Assembly (NCBI RefSeq): GCF_011090385.1
Contig: NZ_SEWW01000010.1
Location: 48,501-112,500, forward strand
DNA length: 64,000 nucleotides
Direction of reading: 5' to 3'
Source of the DNA: Aquirufa beregesia
GTDB lineage: Bacteria; Bacteroidota; Bacteroidia; Cytophagales; Spirosomataceae
Shown here piece after piece: positions 7,895 through 16,714 of this stretch. The notes under the pieces were generated by a model that saw only the letters and a list, made by a program, of their open reading frames with translations, had not been told where the DNA came from and searched no databases. Made by a program: the position numbers and the translations under genes. Positions within the stretch are counted from its first letter, which is position 1. Every line of letters starts with the position of its first letter.

Positions 7895-8707
7895 ATGAAA
7901 AACCTACTTCTTTTACTCCTCACGTTACTCTCTTGGACAAGTCTAGCCCAACATACCTTAGAAAAAGTTTGGGAAAGTGATACCACACTCGCCGTACCTG
8001 AGTCTGTTTTATACCACCAAGGTAGTCTGTATGTCGCCTTGATTAATGGCCAACCCTGGGATGTCGATGGCAAAGGAGAAATTGCCAAACTAGATCAAAA
8101 TGGTAAAATCCTAAACGCCTCGTGGGTCACTGGCTTAAACGCTCCCAAAGGAATGGGGATTTGGAAACAGCAAATGTATGTGGCTGATGTCTCAGAAGTG
8201 GTCCTTATCCAATTAGCAACTGGAAAAATTACGTCTAAAATACCTGTAGAAGGAGCTACTGGCTTAAACGACATCACGGTTGACAAGCAGGGGATTATCT
8301 ATGTCTCTGATTCAAAATTGGGGAAAGTTCACCGCATTGAAAATGGTAAAGCAGCCCTCTATTTAAGTGATCTCAAAGGGGTTAATGGGCTTAAAGCGGT
8401 AGGTGATGATTTGTATATGCTGACAGCCAATGTTGTCTTCAAAGCGGCTGCCGACAAAAAACTAGTACCTGTCGCTACGACGGAGATTGGTGGAGATGGC
8501 ATTGAGCCAGTTGGTAATGGAGATTTCGTAGTTTCTTGTTGGCCAGGCTTAATTTACTACATGGACCAAGCGGGTAAATTAACTACGATGCTGGATACCC
8601 GTGAAAAAAAATACAATACTGCCGACATTGGTTATAACCCGGAGCAGCGCATCGTATATGTCCCTACTTTTTTCAAAAAATCAATTGTGGCGTATAAGCT
8701 GAGGTAG
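7895..8707 (+). CDS. Exported SMP-30/NHL-like beta-propeller protein
   Basis: Starts at the ATG at 7895 with a strong signal peptide (about 1-18). The 270-residue product has repeated propeller strands such as VPESVLYHQGSLYVALING, GLNDITVDKQGIIYVSDSKLGKVHRIENG and GIEPVGNGDFVVSCWPG, resembling SMP-30/gluconolactonase and NHL proteins. It is probably periplasmic. A lactonase activity is possible but the metal-binding residues cannot be confirmed by eye. An upstream in-frame TTG at 7859 was rejected because it would bury the signal peptide. Confidence 0.7.
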   Translation: MKNLLLLLLTLLSWTSLAQHTLEKVWESDTTLAVPESVLYHQGSLYVALINGQPWDVDGKGEIAKLDQNGKILNASWVTGLNAPKGMGIWKQQMYVADVSEVVLIQLATGKITSKIPVEGATGLNDITVDKQGIIYVSDSKLGKVHRIENGKAALYLSDLKGVNGLKAVGDDLYMLTANVVFKAAADKKLVPVATTEIGGDGIEPVGNGDFVVSCWPGLIYYMDQAGKLTTMLDTREKKYNTADIGYNPEQRIVYVPTFFKKSIVAYKLR

Positions 8708-8710
8708 ATA

Positions 8711-8953
8711 GTGATTAGTTATTAGGATTTAGGATTTAGTTATTAGGGAGTTAGATGGAAGTGGTAAATATCTCCGCTGTTTTAAATATGCTATGTCGAA
8801 TAGCTGATAAAAATGCTTGGATCCCAGTTTAGTTTATTAATGTCTTTATTAAATATTCTCCACTGGGTACATTCTATTTTGCCTCTGAGGATATTTATAA
8901 CTTTATGTTCTGTCCCCTAAACACTAATCCCTAACAACTAATAACTAACTAAT
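8711..8953. repeat. Inverted pair of TTAGTTATTAGGG-type minirepeats
   Basis: The segment 8711-8750 (GTGATTAGTTATTAGG... TTAGTTATTAGGG) is matched in inverted orientation by 8914-8953 (CCCTAA..., CTAATCCCTAACAACTAATAA). They flank about 160 bases in which no gene or RNA is recognised. The pair lies between the convergent beta-propeller gene and dnaE2, and the second copy abuts the dnaE2 stop. A related copy lies at about 131-157, just beyond the cytochrome gene. Confidence 0.6.
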
Positions 8954-11867
8954 ACCTCGGATCCGCTTTCCAGCCTAGTTTGCGCATTTGTAAGACCCGC
9001 AAAGAGCGCTGACCAAATTCCTCCATGACTGGCCCCTGCATCCAGTAAACGCCTCCGCCTTTAAAAGCATATTTCTTTAAATCTGAAGGAAAATGTACCG
9101 TATCAAAAAAGGCACCTTGCGCATCCAAAAAATACCCAAAATACATCCGTTCTCCCTTTTTCGTCCAAGTAGTTTTTAAGGTTACCAAATAACCCAAAAT
9201 ATCGCCTCGGTCGGCCAACAAACGAGCATCCAAACTCGTGACAGGCCATTCTACCAATAAGTCGAAAGGCGAACAAAGAGGAAAACCCAATATTTCCCAC
9301 TCATCAAAAGCATCTTCCAACGGCTCATGTACCAGCGTGGGTAAAACCCCAATCTCCGTACTATCTTCAAACATTTCCATGGCCACCACCTCGGACACTT
9401 TCCCTTGAAAACGGGCATGCGCCTCCCACATCAAGTTCTTTTTCCCGGGTCCAAATCGCCGAAAAGCCCCTATCCGAATCAGAATGAGGGCTTGTTCCAA
9501 ACCCAAGCTCACCCTCCGGCAAAAATCCTCCCAAGACAGAAAAGGGCCTAGCTTCCTCGCCTCAAGCATATCGTATATCAAACCTTTCTCCAAACCTTTG
9601 ACATGCACCCAACCCAAATACAGCACTTGACCATCCAAACGTGTCAAATAGTTACTTTCATTAATCTCAGGTGCCTCCACCCATCCTCCAGCCCTGCGTG
9701 CCTCATGCACGTAAAACTCCGTCCTATAAAAACCCCCAAAATTATTAATCACTGCCACCATGAACTCCAAGGGAAAATATGCCTTCAAATACAAACTTTG
9801 GTAGCTCTCCACCGCAAAACTGGCCGAATGCGCCTTACTGAAAGAATAACCACTGAAACTCTCCATTTGTCGCCATACCTCCTTAGCCACCGCCGCCTCA
9901 TAGCCCTTTTCAGCACAGTTCAGAAAAAACTGAGCCCTAATGCGTTCAAACTCCCCTCTAGAACGGTATTTACCCGACATCCCTCGGCGTAAGACATCCG
10001 CCTCCGCCAAGCTCAAACCCGCAAAATAATGCGCCACTTTGATGACATCTTCTTGATAGACCATCACCCCATAAGTCTCCTGCATCAACTCCCCCATCAA
10101 AGGATGAACAGGCTGATAAGCATTAGGCGCATGGTGTCTTTCTATATAAGCCTTCATCATACCCGAGCTAGCCACCCCAGGACGAATGATGGAGCTAGCT
10201 GCTACTAGGGTTAGGTAATCGGAACAATGTAACTTCTTGATTAACTGCTGCATGGCTGGAGATTCAACATAAAAACAGCCCATCGTTTCATGACTTTCCA
10301 ACTGCATTTTGATCCGCTCATCCTGCTTAAAATCCGCCACCCGATGGATATCGATGTCGACCCCACGGTTTTGACGAATAATCTCTACCGCCTCTTTGAT
10401 ATGCCCTAAACCTCGTTGAGATAAAATATCAAACTTCGCAAAACCGACTTCCTCGGCTACATACATATCAAATTGACAAATGGGAAAACCCTTGGGCATA
10501 GGCTCTAAGGCCGTATATTCTGACAAAGGTCTATCCGAAATCAATATTCCACCCGCATGAATACTCAGGTAATTGGGAAAATCAATCAATAGATTACCGT
10601 ATTTAATGATCCATTGATGAATCTGAGAATTCGACTGTCGCAACTCGGCCGTTGGGCCTATCCACGCATCGATCTCTGCCTTGGGTAAACCAAACACCTT
10701 CGCCAATTCCCGATAAATAGAGCGATCCCGAAAAGTCACATAAGTAGCCAAAAGGCAGACATATTGCGCTCCATACCGCTTAAAGATGTAATCAATAATC
10801 TCATCGCGCTCATCCCAGGAAAAATCAATGTCAAAATCAGGGGGACTCGTTCGCTGAGGATTAATGAAGCGCTCAAAATACAAATCCAGCTCAATGGGAT
10901 CCACATCCGTAATACCTAAACAATACGCCACAATGGAATTAGCTCCACTACCCCTACCCACATGGAAATAACCCCTCGAGCGAGCATAGCGAATGATGTC
11001 CCAAGTAATCAAAAAATAAGACTCAAAAGCGAGATCATGAATCACCTGAAGCTCTTTTTTGATTCGCTCTTTTGCCTCTCTTGAGGCATGAGGATAACGG
11101 TAAATCATCCCCTCATAGGCCAGTTTAGCCAGTAAAGCCTGATCGTCTTCCTGACTGGCGCTAAATAATTTCCGGTTTTTGGTGGACTTAAACTCAAAGT
11201 GAAATTCACAGCTCTCCAAGATATGGGCAGCTTCTTCCACTAAACCCGGGAAATCGGCACAAAAATCCACCAATTCCTCTGGGCTATACAAACGTTCATC
11301 TTCTTGGGCTTGTGCCTCCAGCGGTAGCTTGCTCAATAACACATTGTGGTCGATAGCCCGCAACAAACGGTGCATGGAAAAAGCCCGCTTATCCAAAAAG
11401 GTAAAAGGTTGACACCAAACCAAGGACGCCCAATCTTGCTCTTTCCACAATTTGTTTCGATCACTGCCTCTGACTCCCCAACGCTCCTGAGGACCTAAGC
11501 TTTTTATTTGTTCTCGACGTGCCAAAGGAAAGATGGTCCACACATCGGGTGAACTAGGCGGCCTGTCTGGCCAAGGCTTAGAAGACAAAAGATGTTGACT
11601 CGCAAAAGCGTTAATTTGAGCTAAACCAGAGGCATTTTTGGCTAAACAAATATAATAACAAGCATCTCCCTGCCGAAACTCCATACCCACCACGGGCTTG
11701 ATATTCGCTACTCGACAGGCCTGAAAAAAATCATAGATCCCCGATATTCGGTGTATATCGGTCAATGCCAAGGCCTTAATACCCTGCGCTACAGCCGCCT
11801 CCACCAAAGCCTCGGGAGACAGCGTTCCATAACGCAAACTATAATAGGAATGGCAGTTGAGATACAT
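8949..11867 (-). CDS. dnaE2: Error-prone DNA polymerase III alpha subunit (DnaE2 type)
   Basis: A C-family DNA polymerase of 972 residues, shorter than replicative DnaE (about 1,160) and close to DnaE2. It has an N-terminal PHP domain (about 1-80), the palm signatures GRGSGANS (304-311) and PPDFDIDF (342-349, catalytic Asp residues), and a C-terminal OB-like region that ends early. The PHP motif reads LTDIHRISG instead of the usual LTDHGNMFG, as in non-proofreading copies. Its ATG overlaps the dinB stop (TAATG), so translation is coupled. With dinB and the S24 regulator it forms a damage-inducible translesion module. A replicative dnaE should exist elsewhere in the genome. Confidence 0.88.
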   Translation of the reverse strand: MYLNCHSYYSLRYGTLSPEALVEAAVAQGIKALALTDIHRISGIYDFFQACRVANIKPVVGMEFRQGDACYYICLAKNASGLAQINAFASQHLLSSKPWPDRPPSSPDVWTIFPLARREQIKSLGPQERWGVRGSDRNKLWKEQDWASLVWCQPFTFLDKRAFSMHRLLRAIDHNVLLSKLPLEAQAQEDERLYSPEELVDFCADFPGLVEEAAHILESCEFHFEFKSTKNRKLFSASQEDDQALLAKLAYEGMIYRYPHASREAKERIKKELQVIHDLAFESYFLITWDIIRYARSRGYFHVGRGSGANSIVAYCLGITDVDPIELDLYFERFINPQRTSPPDFDIDFSWDERDEIIDYIFKRYGAQYVCLLATYVTFRDRSIYRELAKVFGLPKAEIDAWIGPTAELRQSNSQIHQWIIKYGNLLIDFPNYLSIHAGGILISDRPLSEYTALEPMPKGFPICQFDMYVAEEVGFAKFDILSQRGLGHIKEAVEIIRQNRGVDIDIHRVADFKQDERIKMQLESHETMGCFYVESPAMQQLIKKLHCSDYLTLVAASSIIRPGVASSGMMKAYIERHHAPNAYQPVHPLMGELMQETYGVMVYQEDVIKVAHYFAGLSLAEADVLRRGMSGKYRSRGEFERIRAQFFLNCAEKGYEAAVAKEVWRQMESFSGYSFSKAHSASFAVESYQSLYLKAYFPLEFMVAVINNFGGFYRTEFYVHEARRAGGWVEAPEINESNYLTRLDGQVLYLGWVHVKGLEKGLIYDMLEARKLGPFLSWEDFCRRVSLGLEQALILIRIGAFRRFGPGKKNLMWEAHARFQGKVSEVVAMEMFEDSTEIGVLPTLVHEPLEDAFDEWEILGFPLCSPFDLLVEWPVTSLDARLLADRGDILGYLVTLKTTWTKKGERMYFGYFLDAQGAFFDTVHFPSDLKKYAFKGGGVYWMQGPVMEEFGQRSLRVLQMRKLGWKADPRY

Positions 11868-13054
11868 TAATTCTCCGATTTAGGTAAGATATTACGGCGT
11901 TCATGACGCCCCATCAAACCACTGGCTCGTACGATAGAAAATTCGCCAAATCGATTTTTCAAACCATCCATGGCATGATAAAGAGGTGCCAAACGAGCGC
12001 CATCATCAAATAGATTTAACTGCTCTTGCCCTTGCAATAATTTCGAGAAACGCACTCCAATCAAACGTATCAACAAACGACGGTCATAAAGTTTCTCAAA
12101 CAACTCCACTACCGCCGGAATCAAGCGATGATCACTAGCGGTAGCTGGTAAGGTGATTTGTCGGGTATGCGTATCAAAATTGGAATAGCGCAACTTCACC
12201 GTCACGCAGGAAGTACATTGTCCCAAACTCCGCAAATCATAGGCCAGCTGCTCCGTCAATGATCCCAATATCCGTCTCAGCAAAACCACGTCGGTACTGT
12301 CTTGATCAAAAGTCATTTCCTTCGACAAAGACTTTTGATCTGAATAAGGCACCACAGGTCGCAGATCTATCCCATTCGCGCGCTCCCAAAGCATCACGCC
12401 CGACTTACCAAAACTACGCTCTAGGACTTTCAGAGGCATTTGGCTCAAAGTCCCCACGTGTGCGATTCCCATATTACGCAGCGTCTGAGCTGTCACCGCC
12501 CCGATCATCGGAATTTTACCCACTGGCATAGGTGCCAAGAAAGCCTTTTCTTCTCCCGCCAACACCTGGTACTGACCCGCAGGTTTCACATGGTTGGTAG
12601 CCACTTTAGATACGGTTTTATTGACCGACAAACCAAAGGAAATCTGCAAGCCCGTTTGTTTCTGAATCCGTTCTCGTAAATCTGTCGCAAAACGATAGGC
12701 CCCAAAAAAGCGCTCCATACCCGTCATATCCAAATAAAACTCATCAATGGAAGCCTTCTCTACCAAAGGTGCTCGCTCCATAATCAAGGATGTCACCGAT
12801 TCAGAATATTGGGAATAAGCTTCTAGATCGCCTCGTAACACAATGGCATCAGGACAAAGCCGCGTGGCCATCCGCATGGGCATAGCAGAACGAACTCCAA
12901 AAGCCCTTGTTTCATAACTACAAGCCGCCACGACACCTCGATCGGATAAGCCCCCGACAATCACGGGCTTACCCACCAAGGCACTGTCTCGTAGTCTTTC
13001 GACAGAGACGAAGAAGCTGTCCAAATCCATATGAACAATGGCGCGCTCTTGCAT
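11867..13054 (-). CDS. dinB: Y-family DNA polymerase IV
   Basis: Translesion DNA polymerase. Numbering from the ATG at 13054 (395 residues), the catalytic residues are intact: Asp10 in HMDLDSFF and Asp104-Glu105 in ASIDEFYLDM. This distinguishes it from ImuB, which lacks them. Finger, thumb (helix-hairpin-helix near VGKIPMIGAVTAQTLRNMGI) and little-finger regions follow. The start at 13054 gives the canonical N-terminus; an extension to 13117 would run through predicted operators. It is coupled to dnaE2 downstream and divergent from a LexA-like repressor gene. Confidence 0.93.
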   Translation of the reverse strand: MQERAIVHMDLDSFFVSVERLRDSALVGKPVIVGGLSDRGVVAACSYETRAFGVRSAMPMRMATRLCPDAIVLRGDLEAYSQYSESVTSLIMERAPLVEKASIDEFYLDMTGMERFFGAYRFATDLRERIQKQTGLQISFGLSVNKTVSKVATNHVKPAGQYQVLAGEEKAFLAPMPVGKIPMIGAVTAQTLRNMGIAHVGTLSQMPLKVLERSFGKSGVMLWERANGIDLRPVVPYSDQKSLSKEMTFDQDSTDVVLLRRILGSLTEQLAYDLRSLGQCTSCVTVKLRYSNFDTHTRQITLPATASDHRLIPAVVELFEKLYDRRLLIRLIGVRFSKLLQGQEQLNLFDDGARLAPLYHAMDGLKNRFGEFSIVRASGLMGRHERRNILPKSEN

Positions 13055-13072
13055 AAAATTGATAGATATTTG

Positions 13073-13126
13073 GGTATTCTGAATACCTTTTGTAATTTCG
13101 ATACAAATGATATCCATAAATGGATA
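13073..13126. promoter_or_regulatory. Three consecutive inverted repeats in the dinB/S24-regulator divergent promoter
   Basis: Three dyads lie side by side: GGTATTC-T-GAATACC (13073-13087), TTTGTA-N7-TACAAA (13089-13107) and TATCCAT-AA-ATGGATA (13111-13126). All arms are perfect. They occupy most of the 108-base gap between dinB (start 13054) and the S24 regulator (start 13163). The arms differ in sequence, though an A-T-A-C core recurs in all three. The best reading is operator DNA for the S24 protein controlling both transcripts; that is inferred. Confidence 0.6.
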
Positions 13127-13162
13127 CGAATTTTATTCATTTTATATTAATAAGCAACATAC

Positions 13163-13867
13163 ATGAGCACTTTTTTTAGCCATAATTTACGATTCTTACG
13201 CAGCAAAATGTCGGAGAAAACTTCCCAAGAAAAACTGGCTGAAATCTTACAAATAAAAAAACCTACTTTAGGCTCTTATGAGTCCGGAAGAGCGGAGCCA
13301 AAATACATGGATTTGATCTTACTGGCCAACTTTTTCGAGGTTGAAGTGGATGAATTACTCAAGGAAGATTTATCCAAAAGAATCCCTGGCTTATCCAATA
13401 AACCTAAGCTACGTATTTTAGCCACCACGGTTAACGACGATAATGAGGAAAACATTGAAATGGTACCTGTGAAGGCTTTGGCAGGATATACCACCTCCTA
13501 TGACGACCTGGAGTTTATCAAAGAATTACCTACTTTTCAAGTTCCTTTTTTAACCAAAGACCGTAAATACCGTGTATTCCCAATCAAAGGGGATTCCATG
13601 CTACCTTTACAATCTGGCTCTTTGGTATTTGCCGAATACGTAGAAGATTGGAAAGACATCAAAGATGGCACCATCTGTATCGTAGTGACTCGCGAAGACG
13701 GGGTAGTGTTGAAAAAAGTCATCAACCACTTACAAGAGAAAAATGTGTTGATCTTAAAGTCGACCAACAAACTCTACGACCCCTATCCTATCCTAGGCAC
13801 TGAAATCCAGGAAATCTGGAAGTTCGCTGGGTATTTCTACAATGAATTCCCTGAAACCAACGAATAA
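13163..13867 (+). CDS. LexA-like XRE-family repressor with S24 autopeptidase domain
   Basis: The 234-residue protein joins an N-terminal helix-turn-helix of the XRE type (about 8-65; KLAEILQIKKPTLGSYESGRAEP) to a C-terminal S24 domain. It shows the self-cleavage Ala107-Gly108 bond (KALAGYTT), catalytic Ser145 (GDSMLPL) and Lys184 (VVLKK). Such proteins are inactivated by RecA-stimulated autocleavage after DNA damage. Its divergence from dinB-dnaE2 across three dyads makes it the probable repressor of that pair. It is not LexA itself: LexA has a winged helix, not an XRE domain. Confidence 0.88.
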   Translation: MSTFFSHNLRFLRSKMSEKTSQEKLAEILQIKKPTLGSYESGRAEPKYMDLILLANFFEVEVDELLKEDLSKRIPGLSNKPKLRILATTVNDDNEENIEMVPVKALAGYTTSYDDLEFIKELPTFQVPFLTKDRKYRVFPIKGDSMLPLQSGSLVFAEYVEDWKDIKDGTICIVVTREDGVVLKKVINHLQEKNVLILKSTNKLYDPYPILGTEIQEIWKFAGYFYNEFPETNE

Positions 13868-13893
13868 ATCAAGGCCTGTTTCTTATTTTTCTT

Positions 13894-16020
13894 ATGTCCA
13901 TTCCTTTTCAAAAAATAGCCGCTAGCTTACAGCTAAGCGAAAATGCCGTTCGTAAAACCATTGCCTTATTAGAAGAAGGCGCTACCATCCCTTTCATTGC
14001 CCGTTATCGAAAAGAGATGACAGGCAGTTTGGATGAGGTTCAAATCCGCGACATTCGGGATGCCATGGAGCTTTCTATGGAATTAGAAAAACGCCGAGAA
14101 GCGATTTTGAAATCCTTGAAAGAGCTGGATAAACTTAGCCCTGAACTAGAAAGAGCTGTTCGTGCCGCTGAAACCTTGGCTAAGCTGGAAGACCTGTACC
14201 TACCGTATAAGCCTAAACGTAAGACTCGTGCCATGGCTGCTCGAGAAAAAGGTTTACAGGAATTAGCTAATGCCCTATTTCAGCAAAGGAATCTTTCGCC
14301 AGAGGATTTAGCCGAGAAATTTTTAGATGAAGAAAAAGGTGTCCTTTCTTTGGATATCGCCCTAGCAGGTGCGCGAGATATTTTGGCTGAAGAAATGATG
14401 GAAAAAGCCGAAGCCAGAGAAGATGCGCGCCAGCTTTTTGCTCGAAAAACTCAGGTGAAATCTAAAGTCAGTAAAGGCAAACAAGAAGCAGGCATTAAAT
14501 ACAAAGATTATTTTGATTGGTCAGAGTCCTTAGCCCAAGCTCCTTCCCACCGTGTATTAGCCTTATTTCGAGGTGAAAACGAGGGTATTTTGACGCTGTC
14601 GCTGGAAGGGCCCGACAAAGATGTGCTAGACCGATTGGGCCGCCGATTCCTAACGGGTCGTAATGCTTGTGCAGATCAGGTGGAATTAGCCATACAAGAT
14701 GGCTACAAAAGGCTCTTGCAACCAGCCATGGAAACTGAAATGCGAGCAGAGGCCAAAAAACGAGCCGATGAAGAAGCGATTCGGGTATTTGCAGAAAATG
14801 TTCGTCAATTACTATTGGCAGCCCCATTGGGACAAAAACGTATCCTTTCCTTAGATCCAGGTTTTAGAACAGGCTGCAAATTGGTCTATTTGGACGAACA
14901 AGGCAATCTGATTGAGAATACCACCATTTACCCACACACTGGCCCAGGTCAGGCACAAGATGCCGAACAAATCCTTCGTTCTTGGGTAAATAAATACCAA
15001 ATAGAGGCCATTGCTATTGGTAATGGCACAGCAGGTAGAGAAAGTGAAAGTTTCGTGAAGAATCTCCGACTAGAAGGCATTAGCCTCATCATGGTGAACG
15101 AAAGCGGAGCCTCCATCTATTCAGCTTCAGATGTGGCTCGAGAAGAGTTTCCCGATAAAGACATTACCGTTCGTGGGGCGGTGTCCATTGGTCGCCGACT
15201 CATGGACCCTTTAGCCGAATTAGTGAAGATTGACCCTAAGTCGATTGGCGTTGGTCAATACCAACATGATGTCGATCAAAAGAAATTACAAGCTTCATTG
15301 GATGATACCGTCATTTCATGCGTTAACTCGGTGGGGGTTGAATTGAATACTGCTTCCAAACAAATTCTTTCCTACATTTCTGGATTAGGACCGCAGTTGG
15401 CCCAAAACATCATTGATTACCGACAAAAAAATGGCCCTTTCTTACGTCGATCTGATCTAAAGAAAGTTCCTCGTTTAGGGGAAAAAGCCTTTGAGCAAGC
15501 CGCCGCATTTTTACGTATTCGAAAAGCGAGTAATCCTTTGGATGCCAGTGCTGTGCATCCTGAACGTTATGCCATTGTAGAGCAAATGGCTAAGGATTTA
15601 CAATGTAAAGTGGCTGATCTTCTTCAAAATGAAGCCTTACGAAAGCAAATACAAATAAGTCGATACGTAAGTACGGAAGTAGGAATCCCTACCCTGACCG
15701 ACATCGTTCAGGAATTGGCTAAACCAGGACGTGATCCCAGAGATCAATTTGAAGCTTTTGAATTTACGGAGGGGGTAAACTCCATCAAGGATTTGCGTGT
15801 AGGAATGAAGCTAGCAGGTATTGTGACCAACATCACCAATTTTGGTGCTTTTGTGGATATCGGTGTGCACCAAGATGGTTTAGTGCATGTAAGTCAACTG
15901 GCCGACAAATTCGTAAAAGACCCGAATGAGGTTGTGAAAGTCCAACAAAAAGTACTAGTCACTGTCACCGAAGTAGATGAAGCCCGTAAGCGAATAGCCC
16001 TGAGCATGAAAGCCCGATAA
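13894..16020 (+). CDS. tex: Tex-family RNA-binding transcription accessory protein
   Basis: The 708-residue product has the Tex order: N-terminal helical region starting with ENAVRKTIALLEEGATIPFIARYRKEMTG, a YqgF/RNase H-like domain (ILSLDPGFRTGCKLVYLDEQG), helix-hairpin-helix segment (VNSVGVELNTASKQILSYISGLG) and a C-terminal S1 RNA-binding domain (about 640-708). Tex associates with transcription and ribonucleoprotein surveillance. Length is slightly short of the usual 730-780 residues. Starts 26 bases after the S24 repressor stop, so could be partly cotranscribed with it. Confidence 0.93.
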   Translation: MSIPFQKIAASLQLSENAVRKTIALLEEGATIPFIARYRKEMTGSLDEVQIRDIRDAMELSMELEKRREAILKSLKELDKLSPELERAVRAAETLAKLEDLYLPYKPKRKTRAMAAREKGLQELANALFQQRNLSPEDLAEKFLDEEKGVLSLDIALAGARDILAEEMMEKAEAREDARQLFARKTQVKSKVSKGKQEAGIKYKDYFDWSESLAQAPSHRVLALFRGENEGILTLSLEGPDKDVLDRLGRRFLTGRNACADQVELAIQDGYKRLLQPAMETEMRAEAKKRADEEAIRVFAENVRQLLLAAPLGQKRILSLDPGFRTGCKLVYLDEQGNLIENTTIYPHTGPGQAQDAEQILRSWVNKYQIEAIAIGNGTAGRESESFVKNLRLEGISLIMVNESGASIYSASDVAREEFPDKDITVRGAVSIGRRLMDPLAELVKIDPKSIGVGQYQHDVDQKKLQASLDDTVISCVNSVGVELNTASKQILSYISGLGPQLAQNIIDYRQKNGPFLRRSDLKKVPRLGEKAFEQAAAFLRIRKASNPLDASAVHPERYAIVEQMAKDLQCKVADLLQNEALRKQIQISRYVSTEVGIPTLTDIVQELAKPGRDPRDQFEAFEFTEGVNSIKDLRVGMKLAGIVTNITNFGAFVDIGVHQDGLVHVSQLADKFVKDPNEVVKVQQKVLVTVTEVDEARKRIALSMKAR

Positions 16021-16070
16021 TCTAACGTTATCAAGTTATTGGACAACAAAATTATGTTGAAAAACGTTAC

Positions 16071-16124
16071 AACGCTCAACGCTGTCAAGGTTTGGAACCT
16101 TGCCAGCGTTAGAAAAAGAGCGTT
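16071..16124. repeat. Nested inverted repeat between tex and the HMA gene
   Basis: Inner arms AACGCTGTCAAGGT (16078-16091) and ACCTTGCCAGCGTT (16097-16110) pair with one mismatch around a 5-base loop; outer arms AACGCTC (16071-16077) and GAGCGTT (16118-16124) extend it. It sits between two convergent genes and could act as a terminator for either, or be a REP-like repeat unit. Confidence 0.6.
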
Positions 16125-16146
16125 GATGTTGAGTTTTTTACCCTAA

Positions 16147-16485
16147 TTAATGAGCCGTAGCAGTAGCGCCTTTCTTGCAACAAGAAGGTAATTTCTCGTA
16201 GCTCTTGCCATCAGCCACCACTTCATCCGCATCATATCCTACTTCGGCAATGGTACGCTTAATGGCCGCCACATCCGTCTTTTTAGGATTGTATTCTACC
16301 GAAATGGTTTTGTCTTTCAAGTCCAAATCCGAATGAGAAATTCCCTTGCTCAAAGCCAAATTTTTCTCGATGCGCTCTTTGCACATTTCACAAATGGCCG
16401 AGGTTTTGATTTTAACCGTTTGTTTTGGCCCCGCCAATGTAGCAAAAGGCAAAGCCAAGAAGGCTGCTAAAACTAGTTTTTTCAT
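16147..16485 (-). CDS. Exported heavy-metal-associated (HMA) domain protein
   Basis: The 112-residue protein carries a signal peptide (1-19, ending LAG) followed by one HMA fold with the metal-binding C-x-x-C (Cys32, Cys35 in ICEMCKERI) and the KTISVEYNPKKTDVAAIKRTIAEVGY hairpin. A further Cys-Cys pair near the C-terminus could add a site. It resembles MerP/CopZ-type copper carriers but acts in the periplasm. Its ATG overlaps the stop of the upstream metal-binding gene (TAATG), and a TonB receptor lies upstream, suggesting one metal-handling operon. Confidence 0.85.
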   Translation of the reverse strand: MKKLVLAAFLALPFATLAGPKQTVKIKTSAICEMCKERIEKNLALSKGISHSDLDLKDKTISVEYNPKKTDVAAIKRTIAEVGYDADEVVADGKSYEKLPSCCKKGATATAH

Positions 16486-16703
16486 TAGGCTGCTTTTTTA
16501 ACTGCTTTTAATTCCATCGTGCAAGCTGGACATTTCCCTTTTTTAGCATAGGTTTTGTTCCCCTCACATTTCATCGGACATTGATATACTTCTTTCTTAT
16601 CCGCACCTGCTTTGCTGGTGTCGTGCTTATGCTCTTGCTTTTCTTGTGCCATCAAGCCATATGTTCCCAACATAAGACCTGCCATCATGATTACATTTTT
16701 CAT
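16485..16703 (-). CDS. Small exported heavy-metal-binding domain protein
   Basis: A 72-residue peptide with a signal sequence (1-20, ending LMAQ), a His-containing stretch (EHKHD) and a compact HMBD pattern: YQCPMKCEGNKTYAKKGKCPACTMELK with Cys42, Cys46, Cys58 and Cys61. Such domains occur in copper and other metal efflux systems. It overlaps the downstream HMA gene by one base and is only 11 bases from the TonB receptor stop, so the set is likely one transcript. Confidence 0.8.
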   Translation of the reverse strand: MKNVIMMAGLMLGTYGLMAQEKQEHKHDTSKAGADKKEVYQCPMKCEGNKTYAKKGKCPACTMELKAVKKAA

Positions 16704-16714
16704 TGTTTTTCTAT

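Noticed and set aside
8711..8953. Short repeats considered as a CRISPR array
   Set aside because: Only two inverted copies, no regular spacers, and no cas genes in the window.
9603..9992. A 129-codon plus-strand frame inside dnaE2
   Set aside because: It is antisense to a gene with clear polymerase motifs; the product is low-complexity and has no recognisable domain.
13054..13117. Longer dinB start at 13117
   Set aside because: It would add 21 residues not seen in DinB proteins and read through the inverted repeats; the ATG at 13054 gives the canonical MQERAIVHMDLDSFF.
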